A DNA stretch of 64,000 bases from Tenacibaculum jejuense (GTDB lineage: Bacteria > Bacteroidota > Bacteroidia > Flavobacteriales > Flavobacteriaceae). The notes beneath the pieces were generated by a model. The model was given only the letters and a program-made list of their open reading frames with translations, was not told the origin of the DNA and made no database searches. The DNA lies in the NCBI RefSeq assembly GCF_900198195.1, contig NZ_LT899436.1, positions 3,067,001-3,131,000 on the forward strand, read 5' to 3'. The translations under genes were made by a program, and so were the position numbers. Of this stretch, positions 38,192 to 48,170 are shown in pieces (position 1 is the stretch's first letter; every line of letters starts with the position of its first letter).

Positions 38192-39366
38192 TATGCGATT
38201 GCTATTTTTGAAATATTACTAACTTTTTTCATGATTAAATGAATGTCTTCATCTATTACTTCTTTTTGTTTATCTGCAAACTGTAAGAATGTTTGATATG
38301 CTTTATCTAACTGAATTTTAGTTAATTCATACCCTATTTTCTTAGCTCTGTATGCTAAAGCTGCTCGACCGCTTCTTGCTGTTAAAACAATTGCACTTTC
38401 CGTTACTCCAACTTCTTCTGGATCGATAATTTCATAAGTTTCACGATTTTTAATCACTCCATCTTGGTGAATTCCAGAACTATGTGCAAATGCATTTGCT
38501 CCAACAATAGCTTTATTAGGTTGAACAGGCATTCCCATTTTTTCTCTCACCATTAAACTTGTATCATACAATAATTTTGTATTAATATCTGTATGAAGAT
38601 TTAAATAAGGATGTTGTTTTAAAATCATAACCACCTCTTCTAAAGCTGTATTTCCAGCACGCTCACCAATTCCATTAATAGTGCACTCTATTTGTCTAGC
38701 TCCATTTACAACTCCTGAAATTGAATTTGCAGTTGCCAAACCAAGGTCATTATGACAATGACAAGAAATGATCACATCATCGATTCCTTTCACATTATCT
38801 TTTAAGTATTTTATTTTCGCTCCATATTCTTCAGGCAAGCAATATCCTGTTGTATCAGGAATATTTAAAACAGTTGCTCCAGCTTTAATTGCAGCTTCGC
38901 AAACTTTTGCTAAGAATTCATTTTCTGTTCTACCAGCATCTTCTGCATAAAACTCAACATCATTCACATACTTTTTGGCATGAGAAACAGCTGCAATTGC
39001 TCTTTCAATTACTTGTTCTCTAGTACTATTGAATTTATATTTAATATGAGAATCGCTTGTTCCGATTCCCGTATGAATTCTTGGTTTTACAGCATGTTTT
39101 AATGCTTCTGCAGCAACTTCAATATCTTTTTGAACTGCTCTAGACAAACCACAAACTGTGGCATTTTTAACTATTTTGGCAATTTCGCTTACAGAATTGA
39201 AATCACCAGGACTTGAGATTGGAAATCCTGCTTCTATAATATCAACTCCCATGCTATCCAATCGCTCAGCTATCACTAGTTTCTGATTAGTATCTAACTT
39301 ACAGCCTGGTACCTGTTCTCCATCTCTAAGAGTGGTATCAAAAATTTGGATTTTATTATCTTTCAT
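38191..39366 (-). CDS. leuA: 2-isopropylmalate synthase, short form
   Basis: A 391-residue HMGL-like TIM barrel. It has [30 protein letters not shown], and the metal-binding [13 protein letters not shown], followed by the [14 protein letters not shown] loop and a helical linker. The C-terminal leucine-binding LeuA dimer domain of the approximately 520-residue E. coli enzyme is absent, so feedback inhibition by that domain should be lacking. Operon position before leuCDB supports 2-isopropylmalate synthase over citramalate or homocitrate synthase. Confidence 0.92.
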   Translation of the reverse strand: MKDNKIQIFDTTLRDGEQVPGCKLDTNQKLVIAERLDSMGVDIIEAGFPISSPGDFNSVSEIAKIVKNATVCGLSRAVQKDIEVAAEALKHAVKPRIHTGIGTSDSHIKYKFNSTREQVIERAIAAVSHAKKYVNDVEFYAEDAGRTENEFLAKVCEAAIKAGATVLNIPDTTGYCLPEEYGAKIKYLKDNVKGIDDVIISCHCHNDLGLATANSISGVVNGARQIECTINGIGERAGNTALEEVVMILKQHPYLNLHTDINTKLLYDTSLMVREKMGMPVQPNKAIVGANAFAHSSGIHQDGVIKNRETYEIIDPEEVGVTESAIVLTARSGRAALAYRAKKIGYELTKIQLDKAYQTFLQFADKQKEVIDEDIHLIMKKVSNISKIAIA

Positions 39367-39500
39367 TGTAACTAATAGTTGTTATTATCTAACTCAAATT
39401 TATATATTGGCTTTAAAAACTCTTTTGATTTCTACTATACCTTTACGATATCAAAGAAGCTTATTTTAAAAACTAAAAAACTGATTTTCAATATATTAAA

Positions 39501-41045
39501 ATGAATAATTTTACAAAAGCTAATCAAAATCAAGACGCTTTATTTGCCTTAATTCAATCTTTAACCAAATCTGAAAAAAGGCAGTTCAATTTGTATATTG
39601 GAAGATTAGAAGGAAATAATCAAGCAAAATTTTTCACTTTATTTAAATTTTTAGAAAAGCAGAAAAAATATGATGAAAAAGCTATTATAAATAGTGGTAT
39701 TGTTAGCAAACAACAATTATCAAATTTAAAAGCTCATTTATATAAACAAATTCTTACGAGTTTACGAATGAATCCTTCACATAAAAACTTACGTGTACAA
39801 ATTCGTGAACAACTTGATTTCGCTACAGTTTTGTATCAAAAAGGATTGTACAAACAAAGCTTAAAACTTTTAGATAAGGCCAAAACATTAGCTATTGAAA
39901 ATGAAGAAAAAAATGTAGCTTATGAAATAGTTGAGTTAGAAAAAGTAATTGAGAGTCAATACATAACTCGAAGTATTAGCACCAGAGCTGACGAACTTAC
40001 TGTACAAGCAAAAGAGCTAAGCCAACAAAATGTAATTACAAGTAAGCTTTCTAATCTTTCACTACAGTTATATGGAATTTTATTAAAAACTGGTTATGTT
40101 AGAAATGACCAAGAATTACAAAAAATAAACGATTACTTTAATGCTAGGCTACCAAAAATTGATTATAATTCTCTTGGTTTTAGAGAACGTTTATGGCTTT
40201 ATAAAGCACATCTTTGGCGTTGTTTTTTAACTCAAGATTTTTTAAACGGATATAAATACGCTAGTAAATGGGTTTCTCTTTTTAGAGAATACCCTAAAAT
40301 GATTGCCACCAACCCAGTATTTTACCTGAAAGGAAGAAACTATTTGTTAGAATCTCTCTTTTTTACTAGACATAAAATTGAATTTAACAAAGAATTAGAT
40401 TTATTTGAAAACGAGATAACAAATAATCAGATTCCTGTAAATAGTAATACGGAAATTTTGATCTTTCAATATTGCTATGCTAATAAATTACATAAACACT
40501 TTTTAAAAGGTGACTTTAAAGAAGGAGAGTATTTAATTGATGAAATAAACAAAAAAATACATTCTTTTAGTAATCGATTAGATAAACATCACATCATTCA
40601 ATTTTATTATAAAATCGCCTGTTTATATTTTGGAATGGGAAACAATAAAATGTGTATTGAATATCTTACTAAAATTATTGAAGCTAAAAAACTTTATGTT
40701 GGAGAAGATTTACAATGTTTTGCTCGAGTTTTAAACTTAATTGCTCATTATGAATGTGGTTTAGACTATCATTTAGAAAAACAATTTAAAGAAACATACA
40801 AGTTCTTATTGAAGATGGAAAATCTACAAGAAGTTCAGAAAGTTTTTATTGAATCTATTCGTTCTTTAGGAGATTTATATCCTCATCAATTTAAAAAAGA
40901 ATTTCAGAAAATCCACACAAGATTAAAAGCTTTTGAACATCATCCGTATGAAAAAAGAGCTTTCCTTTACCTAGATATTCTCTCTTGGTTAGAAAGTAAA
41001 ATTGAAAATAAAACCATAGCAGAAATTATATACGATAAGCCCTAA
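39501..41045 (+). CDS. helical-repeat (TPR-like) protein, unknown function
   Basis: A 514-residue cytosolic protein, almost entirely helical. The N-terminus (FALIQSLTKSEKRQFNLYI) looks like a helical module; later segments such as LYQKGLYKQSLKLLDKAKTLA and IIQFYYKIACLYFGMGNNKMCIEYL have TPR-like A/B helix spacing. I recall no named family. It is divergent from leuA with a 134-base shared promoter region; no functional link is implied. Confidence 0.8.
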   Translation: MNNFTKANQNQDALFALIQSLTKSEKRQFNLYIGRLEGNNQAKFFTLFKFLEKQKKYDEKAIINSGIVSKQQLSNLKAHLYKQILTSLRMNPSHKNLRVQIREQLDFATVLYQKGLYKQSLKLLDKAKTLAIENEEKNVAYEIVELEKVIESQYITRSISTRADELTVQAKELSQQNVITSKLSNLSLQLYGILLKTGYVRNDQELQKINDYFNARLPKIDYNSLGFRERLWLYKAHLWRCFLTQDFLNGYKYASKWVSLFREYPKMIATNPVFYLKGRNYLLESLFFTRHKIEFNKELDLFENEITNNQIPVNSNTEILIFQYCYANKLHKHFLKGDFKEGEYLIDEINKKIHSFSNRLDKHHIIQFYYKIACLYFGMGNNKMCIEYLTKIIEAKKLYVGEDLQCFARVLNLIAHYECGLDYHLEKQFKETYKFLLKMENLQEVQKVFIESIRSLGDLYPHQFKKEFQKIHTRLKAFEHHPYEKRAFLYLDILSWLESKIENKTIAEIIYDKP

Positions 41046-41172
41046 ATTGATTCGTTTTTAAATGAAACGAAAATCTGTTATTCCTTAGCACTTTTCGAAT
41101 TAATATACACGGTTATTATTTCTAATGAATTTTGTTTCATATTTTCTTTTATTTTAGCTAAAAACTATACTT

Positions 41173-41727
41173 ATGATATTTTTTGGAGTTATTGTAGCCA
41201 TTTTGGTTCTTATTTTATTTTATGGAATTTCTGTTTACAACAGTTTAGTTAGAAAGAAAAATGAGATGCAAGAAGGTTGGAGTAGTATTGATGTTTTTCT
41301 AAAAAAACGTTATGATTTAATTCCTAATTTAATGGAAACTGTAAAGGGATATGCAAAACATGAAAAAGAATTATTCGAAAACATTACAAAAGCTAGAAAT
41401 TTAGCGCAAAATGCATCGACTGTTTCTGAACAAGGTCAAGCAGAAAATGCTTTAAAAAATTCGATGATGAACCTTTTTGCTATAGCTGAAAACTATCCTG
41501 AACTTAAAGCAAATCAGAATTTTAGTGAATTACAAAATGAATTAACTTCTTTGGAAGAGGATATAGAAATGGCTAGAAGATATTACAACGGAACTGTGAA
41601 AGACAATAATATTGCCATAGAAAGTTTCCCTTCTAATGTTATCGCCAACATGTTTACTTTCAAAAAAGGAGAATTCTTTGAAATTGAAGATCGTAACGAA
41701 CGAAAAGCTGTAAAAATTCAATTTTAA
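41173..41727 (+). CDS. LemA family protein
   Basis: A 184-residue protein with one N-terminal transmembrane helix and a long coiled helical-bundle body. The signature YNSLVRKKNEMQEGWSSIDVFLKKRYDLIPNLMETVKGYAKHE is clear, as is ARRYYNGTVKDNN. LemA proteins are membrane-anchored with an extracytoplasmic or cytoplasmic helical domain and an unknown function. It is 13 bases before a GT4 gene and opens a seven-gene plus-strand run. Confidence 0.94.
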   Translation: MIFFGVIVAILVLILFYGISVYNSLVRKKNEMQEGWSSIDVFLKKRYDLIPNLMETVKGYAKHEKELFENITKARNLAQNASTVSEQGQAENALKNSMMNLFAIAENYPELKANQNFSELQNELTSLEEDIEMARRYYNGTVKDNNIAIESFPSNVIANMFTFKKGEFFEIEDRNERKAVKIQF

Positions 41728-41739
41728 TATTTGTAGCTA

Positions 41740-42900
41740 ATGAAAAGGAATATTTATGCAACCTATGATGTATTTCCTAGTTCAAAAGGTGCTGCTACAC
41801 ATATTAAAGAAATGATTTTAGAATCATCAAAACATTGTGATGAATTGCAGTTATTTTGTTTACGTGGAAGTAATGAACTTCCTCCAGTTCAGGTAGAAGG
41901 AAACATTTATTCAAAACGTTATTTTAATGAAGAAAAACTAAATTATTTACAAAAAGCTTCTCTATTTTCTAAACAACTTTTTATTGATATTCAGAAACAT
42001 AAAGAAACTATACAAATTGGGCACTTTAGAGATATTTGGAGTGGAATGGGATTAACAACAGAACCTTCAATAAAAACAATTTTTGAGGTAAATGCTTTAA
42101 CATCTATAGAACTACCATATCGATATCCTAATTTAACTCCTTCTTTTCTTGAAAAATTAAGAAGTTTAGAAACTAATTGTTTAAAGAAAGCTGATGTAAT
42201 AATTACGCCTTCTGGTGTGACTAAAAAATATTTAGAAAACAACTTTGAAGTCAATACGGAAAAAATAAAAGTAATACCTAATGGTACGCACATACCAGAA
42301 CGTTTTCAAAGGCCTGTAGATGCTCCGAAAGAATATATTATTTACTTTGGTGCAATTCAGAACTGGCAAGGAATCGATACATTATTAAAAGCTATTACGT
42401 ATTTAAAAGACTTCAAAGATTTAAAATTACTTATCTGTTTATCAGTAAAAGAAAAGGCTTTTAAACCTTTCAAAAAACTCATAGAAAAACTTGGTATTAC
42501 AGATAAGATCATTCTGAAATCTAAATTAAAAAAAGAAGAACTTTATAATTATGTTCATTTTGCAAAAGCTTCAATTGCGCCACTTAAAGCATGTGATCGT
42601 AATGTGGTTCAAGGTTGCTGTCCTTTGAAGATTATAGAAACAATGGCCTGTAAAACTCCTGTAATTGCATCTAAACTTCCTGTGGTAACAGATTTAGTTT
42701 CTGATGAAGAAGCTTTATTATTTGAGCCTGATCGTGAACAAGATCTAGCACGATGTATACGTTTTATACTTGATAATCCTGAAAGAGGAAATGAATATGC
42801 TAAAAATGCTTTTACAAAAGTAAAAAGTGAGTTTCTTTGGGATATACAAACTAAAAAACTAGAAAAAATATATAAAGAATTAATCAAACAAAATGAATAG
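41740..42900 (+). CDS. GT4 family glycosyltransferase
   Basis: A 386-residue GT-B enzyme. The N-terminal domain includes the glycine-containing loop SSKGAATHIKEM and a DVIITPSG strand with an IKVIPNGTHIPERF linker; the C-terminal nucleotide-sugar domain has YIIYFGAIQNWQGIDTLLKA and the E-x7-E-like PLKIIETMACKTPVIAS. Donor and acceptor are unknown. The stop overlaps the next start by eight bases. Confidence 0.9.
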   Translation: MKRNIYATYDVFPSSKGAATHIKEMILESSKHCDELQLFCLRGSNELPPVQVEGNIYSKRYFNEEKLNYLQKASLFSKQLFIDIQKHKETIQIGHFRDIWSGMGLTTEPSIKTIFEVNALTSIELPYRYPNLTPSFLEKLRSLETNCLKKADVIITPSGVTKKYLENNFEVNTEKIKVIPNGTHIPERFQRPVDAPKEYIIYFGAIQNWQGIDTLLKAITYLKDFKDLKLLICLSVKEKAFKPFKKLIEKLGITDKIILKSKLKKEELYNYVHFAKASIAPLKACDRNVVQGCCPLKIIETMACKTPVIASKLPVVTDLVSDEEALLFEPDREQDLARCIRFILDNPERGNEYAKNAFTKVKSEFLWDIQTKKLEKIYKELIKQNE

Positions 42901-43828
42901 ACAAGGTAATGTTTTAGACGTAGAACAATATACTGGAGCTCCTATTGAAAGAGCACATTTATTAAGAGGTTTTAACTCCAAGAAAACACCTGTAAAGTGG
43001 ATACGTTTTTTTAGAGCTTGCGTTTTGCAAAGAGAAATTGCTGAAACAAAGAAAAAAAAGAAGTTGAAAAAAGTTTGGGTAGCTTTTTTTATTTTTTCTG
43101 CCATAGCATTTATAGGTCCTTTTATTTTTCTGCCATTAGGCATTTTATTTCCTTTTATTTTTGTTTTTCTGATAGTAGCAGCTTTAATAAACTACTTTAC
43201 AAACAAAAAATTTAAAAATAAATTCGCTGATGGATTTGATTTCTTTGCAGACTATTTTTCAGCTTTTTTCACTTTAATTGAAGAAGATTTACAACCACAA
43301 TCGAAAATTTCTCTTCAAGCTAATTTAAAGAATACTGTCTCAAAAGAAAGTTTTGTTAATGAAGAACCTTATGATAGTAATACTCGTGGCTTTATTTCTG
43401 GAAAACAGAATTATTATGAACGCGTAATTAGTAAGGGTTCATGTTTCTTTAATGATGGATCATTAATTTCTTTTCAATTTACTGAAAAAATAAGAGAGCG
43501 TATTGTTAAAAAACGTGGTAGTGTAAGTGGAAAAAGGAAAACTAAATATAAATTTAAATCTGTTTATCCGTTTGCTTTGAAAATGAAAATACCGAAATCA
43601 AAATATAGTTTAAAACCTAATATTTCTTCTGAACTCACTCAAGTGGTTGAAGAAAATGATTTTTATGTTTTTAAAACTATTAGAAAATTCGACACTAAAA
43701 AAGAAAGACCAGATCAATACAACCCTTACAACGAAAGTAGTATTACAACATTTGCTGTTGATTATTTTTCTTTAGAAGTTATTAACCTAATCAATACTTG
43801 TTACAGCTGTGTAACTCCAAGAGTTTAA
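42893..43828 (+). CDS. membrane protein, DUF3137-like
   Basis: A 311-residue protein. A basic segment (KKKKKLKK) precedes a hydrophobic hairpin of two helices at about residues 62-100; a soluble domain with FADYFSAFFTLIEED and GSCFFNDGSLISFQF follows. The layout (cytosolic N-terminus, helical hairpin, beta-rich C-terminal domain) and location two genes after lemA recall DUF3137 proteins that often accompany LemA, but I cannot confirm the family. Confidence 0.6.
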   Translation: MNRQGNVLDVEQYTGAPIERAHLLRGFNSKKTPVKWIRFFRACVLQREIAETKKKKKLKKVWVAFFIFSAIAFIGPFIFLPLGILFPFIFVFLIVAALINYFTNKKFKNKFADGFDFFADYFSAFFTLIEEDLQPQSKISLQANLKNTVSKESFVNEEPYDSNTRGFISGKQNYYERVISKGSCFFNDGSLISFQFTEKIRERIVKKRGSVSGKRKTKYKFKSVYPFALKMKIPKSKYSLKPNISSELTQVVEENDFYVFKTIRKFDTKKERPDQYNPYNESSITTFAVDYFSLEVINLINTCYSCVTPRV

Positions 43829-43830
43829 TT

Positions 43831-44244
43831 ATGGATACAAAACAATATTGCGAAGAATTTACAGGATTATTTGTTGTTAAAAGATGTGAAAACGAAGCTA
43901 CTACTGAATGTAGTAAATGTGGTAAAAAAATATGTAGTGTGCATTCGTTTAAAGCCGAACAAATTTTTACATATACGAATACTAATCTTGCTACGAATGC
44001 AATTAGAGATAGCAAAGGACTTTTATGTATAAGTTGTTTTACAGAGCTTGATGCTAGACTTACAAATGATATTGAATTATACTCTAAAGATAGAGCCGTT
44101 TGGAGAAGGAAAATGATTGAACGTTTTCATAAAGAATATCCTTACATGTTATTTATGGCAGAAGATTATGGAAGTTTATTTGACACTACTCATACAACTT
44201 ACTTCTACGATCATGATGATGACGATGCTTATTTTGACAGTTAA
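43831..44244 (+). CDS. small zinc-ribbon/B-box-like protein
   Basis: A 137-residue protein, started at ATG 43831, two bases after the previous stop; an upstream ATG at 43798 would overlap that gene by 31 bases. Cysteines in RCENEATTECSKCGKKICSVH (C-x7-C-x2-C-x4-C-x2-H), followed later by C-x2-C, suggest a B-box or AN1-type zinc site. The tail is very acidic (HDDDDAYFD). The function is unknown; the tight cluster ties it to the glycosyltransferases. Confidence 0.75.
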   Translation: MDTKQYCEEFTGLFVVKRCENEATTECSKCGKKICSVHSFKAEQIFTYTNTNLATNAIRDSKGLLCISCFTELDARLTNDIELYSKDRAVWRRKMIERFHKEYPYMLFMAEDYGSLFDTTHTTYFYDHDDDDAYFDS

Positions 44245-45347
44245 TGAAACTATTAATAATTACAAAGAATTATCCACCAAGTAAAGGTGGAATGTCTGTT
44301 TCATGTGATAGGTTAGTTCGTAATTTTAGAAATAACGCTATAGAGACTCATGTTATCCATTTTACAAATAGAAGGAAAAAATTTGTGACTCAAAGCATGG
44401 TAAATGGTACTTATACCGCAATACCTATTCAAAATTCTGAAGAGTTTACACTTTCATTAGCTTCTGAATTTATTTTACAACTTTCTTTTCTAAAAGAAAT
44501 AACACATATTGCTGCCTTTGGAGGTAATTTACCTATCAACCTGGCTCCTATTTTGGCTAAATGGACATCAAAAAAACTAATTACTTTTATTAGAGGTAAT
44601 GATTTTGACGAAGGTGTTTTTTCTAAACGTAGAGACAATTTATTGTATGCCTTAGAAAATTCTGACTATGTGTTCTCAGTAACAAATGAAAAAAAAGAGA
44701 AAATTAATAGTTTAGTTACACACAATAATACGTATTTCACTCCGAACGGAATCAATTGTTCTTTATGGGAAATATCTTCTAGTCATGTTGATAAAATCCA
44801 AGAACTTAAACAGTCTTTTCAAGATAAAACACCAATAGCAATAGTTGGACAATTGAAAGAGAAAAAAGGAATTTTAAACTTTACAGAAACTTTTTCTAAG
44901 TTCCCTTACAAGGATGAATATGTAATTTGTATGATTGGTGATGTAAGTTCTGAAACAAAACAAATCTTAGATAATTTAGACGTAAATGTTAACTTTTATC
45001 CATTTGCTAATCAAAATGATCTGTTACTTTTCTATCATGCTGTAAATATTATCGCTATTCCTTCTTTTTACGATGGAATGCCAAATGTTTTATTAGAAGC
45101 AGGCGCTACAAAAAATTTAATCATTGGTGCTAATATTGGAGGAATTAAAGATGTGATTTCTGACAATTCTGACGGCTTTTTATACAACCCGTTAAATCCT
45201 TTAACTTTATTAGATCTATTACTAAAAGTACATCGTTTAACTGAAGAAGAAAAAGATAAAATTAGCAGTTCTTTATTAAATAAAATAAAAACATCATATA
45301 CAGAAGAAAAAGAAATTTCAACCTATTTAAATATTTTAAAAACATGA
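44244..45347 (+). CDS. GT4 family glycosyltransferase
   Basis: A 367-residue GT-B protein. It has LLIITKNYPPSKGGMSVSCDRLV at the N-terminus in outline, the acceptor-domain end HNNTYFTPNGINC, and the donor domain AIVGQLKEKKGIL with IAIPSFYDGMPNVLLEAGATK. The start overlaps the preceding stop by one base and the end overlaps the next gene by four, so translation is coupled. Substrates are unknown. Confidence 0.9.
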   Translation: MKLLIITKNYPPSKGGMSVSCDRLVRNFRNNAIETHVIHFTNRRKKFVTQSMVNGTYTAIPIQNSEEFTLSLASEFILQLSFLKEITHIAAFGGNLPINLAPILAKWTSKKLITFIRGNDFDEGVFSKRRDNLLYALENSDYVFSVTNEKKEKINSLVTHNNTYFTPNGINCSLWEISSSHVDKIQELKQSFQDKTPIAIVGQLKEKKGILNFTETFSKFPYKDEYVICMIGDVSSETKQILDNLDVNVNFYPFANQNDLLLFYHAVNIIAIPSFYDGMPNVLLEAGATKNLIIGANIGGIKDVISDNSDGFLYNPLNPLTLLDLLLKVHRLTEEEKDKISSSLLNKIKTSYTEEKEISTYLNILKT

Positions 45348-45964
45348 AAAAAATTTTAATAACACTATTTGCTTTTAGCCTCTTATTTATAAGTTGTAAA
45401 AATGCAACAACAGCAGAAAGTACAAATAATACCTCAACCACAACGAGTACTTCTGATACTGTAAACAATACTCAAAGTTTAGATCTACTTATTACTAAAG
45501 CTAATGGTAATTTATTGGGAGGATTTAATCTTCAACCAATAAAAATAGTATCTAATGGTAAAAATTTCACTTACAAAGCAAAACCTAACAAACATAAGTT
45601 TTACACTAATGGGCAAATGAAATACGAAGTGAAATTCAAAGAGGAAAGCTTGAAACTTCGTGATAAAAACTCTAATTTACTGTGGAAAGTAAAAATTTAT
45701 CCAGACAAAATTAAGATTTCTGATAATGAAGAGAACACTAATGCTTTTGTAATTAAACCTTATGAAAACAAGATAAAGGTAAAAAAGAATGAAGAAGAAT
45801 TATATAAAGTGAAAATTGACGGAACAACTATATCTGTTAATGATAAAGATTCTTTTCAATTATCTTCTACTCAGGAAAATTATACGTTGGCTTTATTAGC
45901 TATAAACGAAATACCTGATGAACATAAATTATTTTTGTTGGCAGAGCTACTTAATAAATTATAA
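45344..45964 (+). CDS. lipoprotein, unknown function
   Basis: A 206-residue lipoprotein (leader MKKILITLFAF..., lipobox Cys18 in LLFISC). A Thr/Ser-rich linker of about 25 residues is followed by a beta-rich domain of repeated strand pairs (LRDKNSNLLWKVKI, EEELYKVKIDG). No family is recognised. ATGA overlap with the upstream GT4 and a one-base overlap with the next gene place it firmly in the operon. Confidence 0.75.
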   Translation: MKKILITLFAFSLLFISCKNATTAESTNNTSTTTSTSDTVNNTQSLDLLITKANGNLLGGFNLQPIKIVSNGKNFTYKAKPNKHKFYTNGQMKYEVKFKEESLKLRDKNSNLLWKVKIYPDKIKISDNEENTNAFVIKPYENKIKVKKNEEELYKVKIDGTTISVNDKDSFQLSSTQENYTLALLAINEIPDEHKLFLLAELLNKL

Positions 45965-46785
45965 TGTATTTATTTTATGTTTATGGATCTGGTTTAGGTC
46001 ATTTAACTAGAGTTAGAAACTTTATACACACAAAAAATATTGCTTTTGATAAATGTGTAATAGTTACTAACTCTAGCTATAAAAATTATTTCCCTGATAC
46101 AGCTACGATCATTTTTAGAGAAAATGATTTTTTTAAAGATTCTCTTAAGATATCCTCATTACTAAACAATTGTATTGACAAATATTCTATAACTACAGTA
46201 TTTATTGATGTTTTTTTTGCTGGTTTTTATGGTGAGTTGAATTCTTTTTTTAAAAAAGCTAAAGGTTTAAAATTTGTTTTATTGGCTAGAATCTTGAATC
46301 AAGAATATTTTTCTAAATGCCATAGTATTTGTTTTGACACTATTTACACATTAGAAAAAGGAATCACTTTAGAAAAGTACAACTATAAACATAAAGAAGA
46401 AATACAACTTACTCCCTATCCACAAAAAAATAACTCTTTAAGTATTAAAATTAAAAAACCTTATTTCTTAATTCTGCATTCTGCTCCATTAGAAGAAGTC
46501 TTATTACTTTACAAGCAAGCTTTACTTTATCGAAAAAACGAGTACATTTATATTCAGACCTATATTAATGATTTCCCAGTTCATTTTTTAGAAGAAAAAA
46601 CTACTTTAATTACAAAAGAGAAAACAGATTTAAAATTACTTAAAAGTGCTAAGAAAATATTTTCTGGATGTGGGTTTAATAGTACTATAGAAACAAAAGA
46701 ATACAGAAAAAAACAACATATTATCCCTTTTAAAAGGAAATATGATGATCAATTCAAAAGAAAAGATATAATTACCAATCAGTAA
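45964..46785 (+). CDS. MurG/GT28-like glycosyltransferase
   Basis: A 273-residue protein. The N-terminal YGSGLGHLTRVRNF matches the GxGHxxR acceptor-site motif of GT28/GT1-type enzymes; the C-terminal IFSGCGFNSTIETKEYRKKQHIIPF, ending in KYDDQFKR, mirrors the nucleotide-sugar site G-G-x-x-T-x-x-E ... P-x-x-x-Q. It is shorter than MurG (about 350), mainly between the motifs. The real target is unknown. It ends the lemA-glycosyltransferase run. Confidence 0.78.
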   Translation: MYLFYVYGSGLGHLTRVRNFIHTKNIAFDKCVIVTNSSYKNYFPDTATIIFRENDFFKDSLKISSLLNNCIDKYSITTVFIDVFFAGFYGELNSFFKKAKGLKFVLLARILNQEYFSKCHSICFDTIYTLEKGITLEKYNYKHKEEIQLTPYPQKNNSLSIKIKKPYFLILHSAPLEEVLLLYKQALLYRKNEYIYIQTYINDFPVHFLEEKTTLITKEKTDLKLLKSAKKIFSGCGFNSTIETKEYRKKQHIIPFKRKYDDQFKRKDIITNQ

Positions 46786-46786
46786 A

Positions 46787-46816
46787 CAAAAAAGTAGAGT
46801 GTAAAAACACTCTACT
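46787..46816. terminator. bidirectional terminator
   Basis: AGTAGAGTGT (46793-46802), loop AAAA, ACACTCTACT (46807-46816), between two convergent units. The T tract is better on the minus strand (TTTTTTG). Confidence 0.82.
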
Positions 46817-46845
46817 TCTCATCAAAAAAACGAACTTTTAAATTA

Positions 46846-47739
46846 TTAATTTGATGTTAAACTCTTATATATTGTTTCTCTAATTCCTTCACTAGTTATA
46901 AACCAATCACCATACTTCTTATCATCATATTCTTTAGTTATGGAGGTATCGTTTTTTACTTCTTCAATAGACTTTCCTTCTTTAATTTTAGTTTTTATTC
47001 TATCTCTGAGCATGACTAGCATATCTTTATAAGCTGATAATTCTTTTTTATTTGATAATTCTCTATGACCTGGGATAACTATAGTTTTATCATCAATCAA
47101 TAACAATGCTTTTTCAGCAGAAGCTATGTATCCATCAATACTACCTCCACTAGACAAATCAATAAAAGGGTATTTACCTTGAAAATATGTGTCTCCCATA
47201 TGTAACACATTACTTTTAGTAAAATAGATGTGTGCATCTCCATCTGTATGCGCTTCATGAACATGAGATATTAAAACATTCTCTCCATTAAAGTGAACCA
47301 TCATATCTTCAGTAAATGTAATTACAGGTAAAGCTTCTTTTGGAGATGGAGGTTTAGTTTTTCCTCTAACAACACTTTCCATTCCCATTCGTTTTCTCAC
47401 ATTCTTATGAGAAATAATTACAGCTCCTTCTTTACTCATATTTTGATTTCCTCCTGTGTGATCTCCATGCCAATGTGTATTAATTAAATATTTCACTTGC
47501 TTAGGAGTAATATCTCTTATAGCTTTTAAAATTTTAGGTGTCAAGTGAGCAAATTGATCGTCAATCATAAAAGCTCCATCTTCACCAACAAAAAGACCGA
47601 TATTACCTCCTTGTCCTTTAAGCATATATATATTTTCTGTTATTTTTATTGGCTCAATTTTAACCTCTCTTTTCTGAGCAAAACTTGAAAAAACACCTGT
47701 CAATAAAAAGAAAAAACTTACTTCTTTAATTAATTTCAT
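46846..47739 (-). CDS. secreted MBL-fold metallo-hydrolase
   Basis: A 297-residue protein with an N-terminal signal peptide ending SSFAQ. The zinc motif is NTHWHGDHTGG (His89, His91, Asp93, His94), with further ligands in HTDGDAHIYF, HMGDTYF and IPGHRE. Proteins of this type include periplasmic hydrolases of uncharacterised substrate; the GGSIDGYIASAEKAL segment is typical of that group. Beta-lactamase activity cannot be assumed. The start overlaps the upstream GNAT gene by four bases (ATGA). Confidence 0.88.
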   Translation of the reverse strand: MKLIKEVSFFFLLTGVFSSFAQKREVKIEPIKITENIYMLKGQGGNIGLFVGEDGAFMIDDQFAHLTPKILKAIRDITPKQVKYLINTHWHGDHTGGNQNMSKEGAVIISHKNVRKRMGMESVVRGKTKPPSPKEALPVITFTEDMMVHFNGENVLISHVHEAHTDGDAHIYFTKSNVLHMGDTYFQGKYPFIDLSSGGSIDGYIASAEKALLLIDDKTIVIPGHRELSNKKELSAYKDMLVMLRDRIKTKIKEGKSIEEVKNDTSITKEYDDKKYGDWFITSEGIRETIYKSLTSN

Positions 47740-48170
47740 TTAGTTATTGATTTATACATTTTAAAATGAGGCCCTGCTTTATTCGTAAATCTTTCTCCCA
47801 TAATTTTAAAATCATTTTTCTCGTAAAATTTTAAAGCTATCTCTCTTGCATTACACCACAAAAAGTCGATTTTTAATTCCTCTAACTGATTAGTCGCAAA
47901 TTTTAGCAACAACTTTCCAAAACCTTTTCCTCTTCCTTTTTCAGAAGTCGCCATCCCTCGTAATTGATAATGTTTACCTTTTAATTCTTTTAAATCAACC
48001 TTCATAAAGGTACCTATTGTTTGTAATTCATCATTTTCAAAAACTCCCAAGTGAAATGTATCCTCAGAAAAGTCTCCTTCAAACTGGTGTGGTAAATCAA
48101 TATTTTTTCTTAAAATTTGTTTTCGTAAGAAGTATGTATCTTCTGCCTTTATTTTCTTTACAGTAATCAT
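47736..48170 (-). CDS. GNAT family N-acetyltransferase
   Basis: A 144-residue protein started at ATG 48170 (MITVKKIKAEDTYFLR); the longer frame from 48221 would add a hydrophobic stretch foreign to the family and overlap the divergent gene. The acetyl-CoA site is RGMATSEKGRGKGFGKLL, with a C-terminal ALKFYEKNDFKIMGERF. The substrate is unknown. Its start is 16 bases from that of a second, divergent GNAT gene. Confidence 0.88.
   Translation of the reverse strand: MITVKKIKAEDTYFLRKQILRKNIDLPHQFEGDFSEDTFHLGVFENDELQTIGTFMKVDLKELKGKHYQLRGMATSEKGRGKGFGKLLLKFATNQLEELKIDFLWCNAREIALKFYEKNDFKIMGERFTNKAGPHFKMYKSITK

Noticed and set aside
39367..39500. Leader-peptide attenuator for leuA
   Set aside because: I looked for a Leu-rich small ORF and a terminator hairpin on the minus strand and found neither.
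46846..47739. Metallo-beta-lactamase resistance gene
   Set aside because: The MBL fold is clear, but the HWHGDH motif is shared by many hydrolases and no feature here is specific to beta-lactamases.
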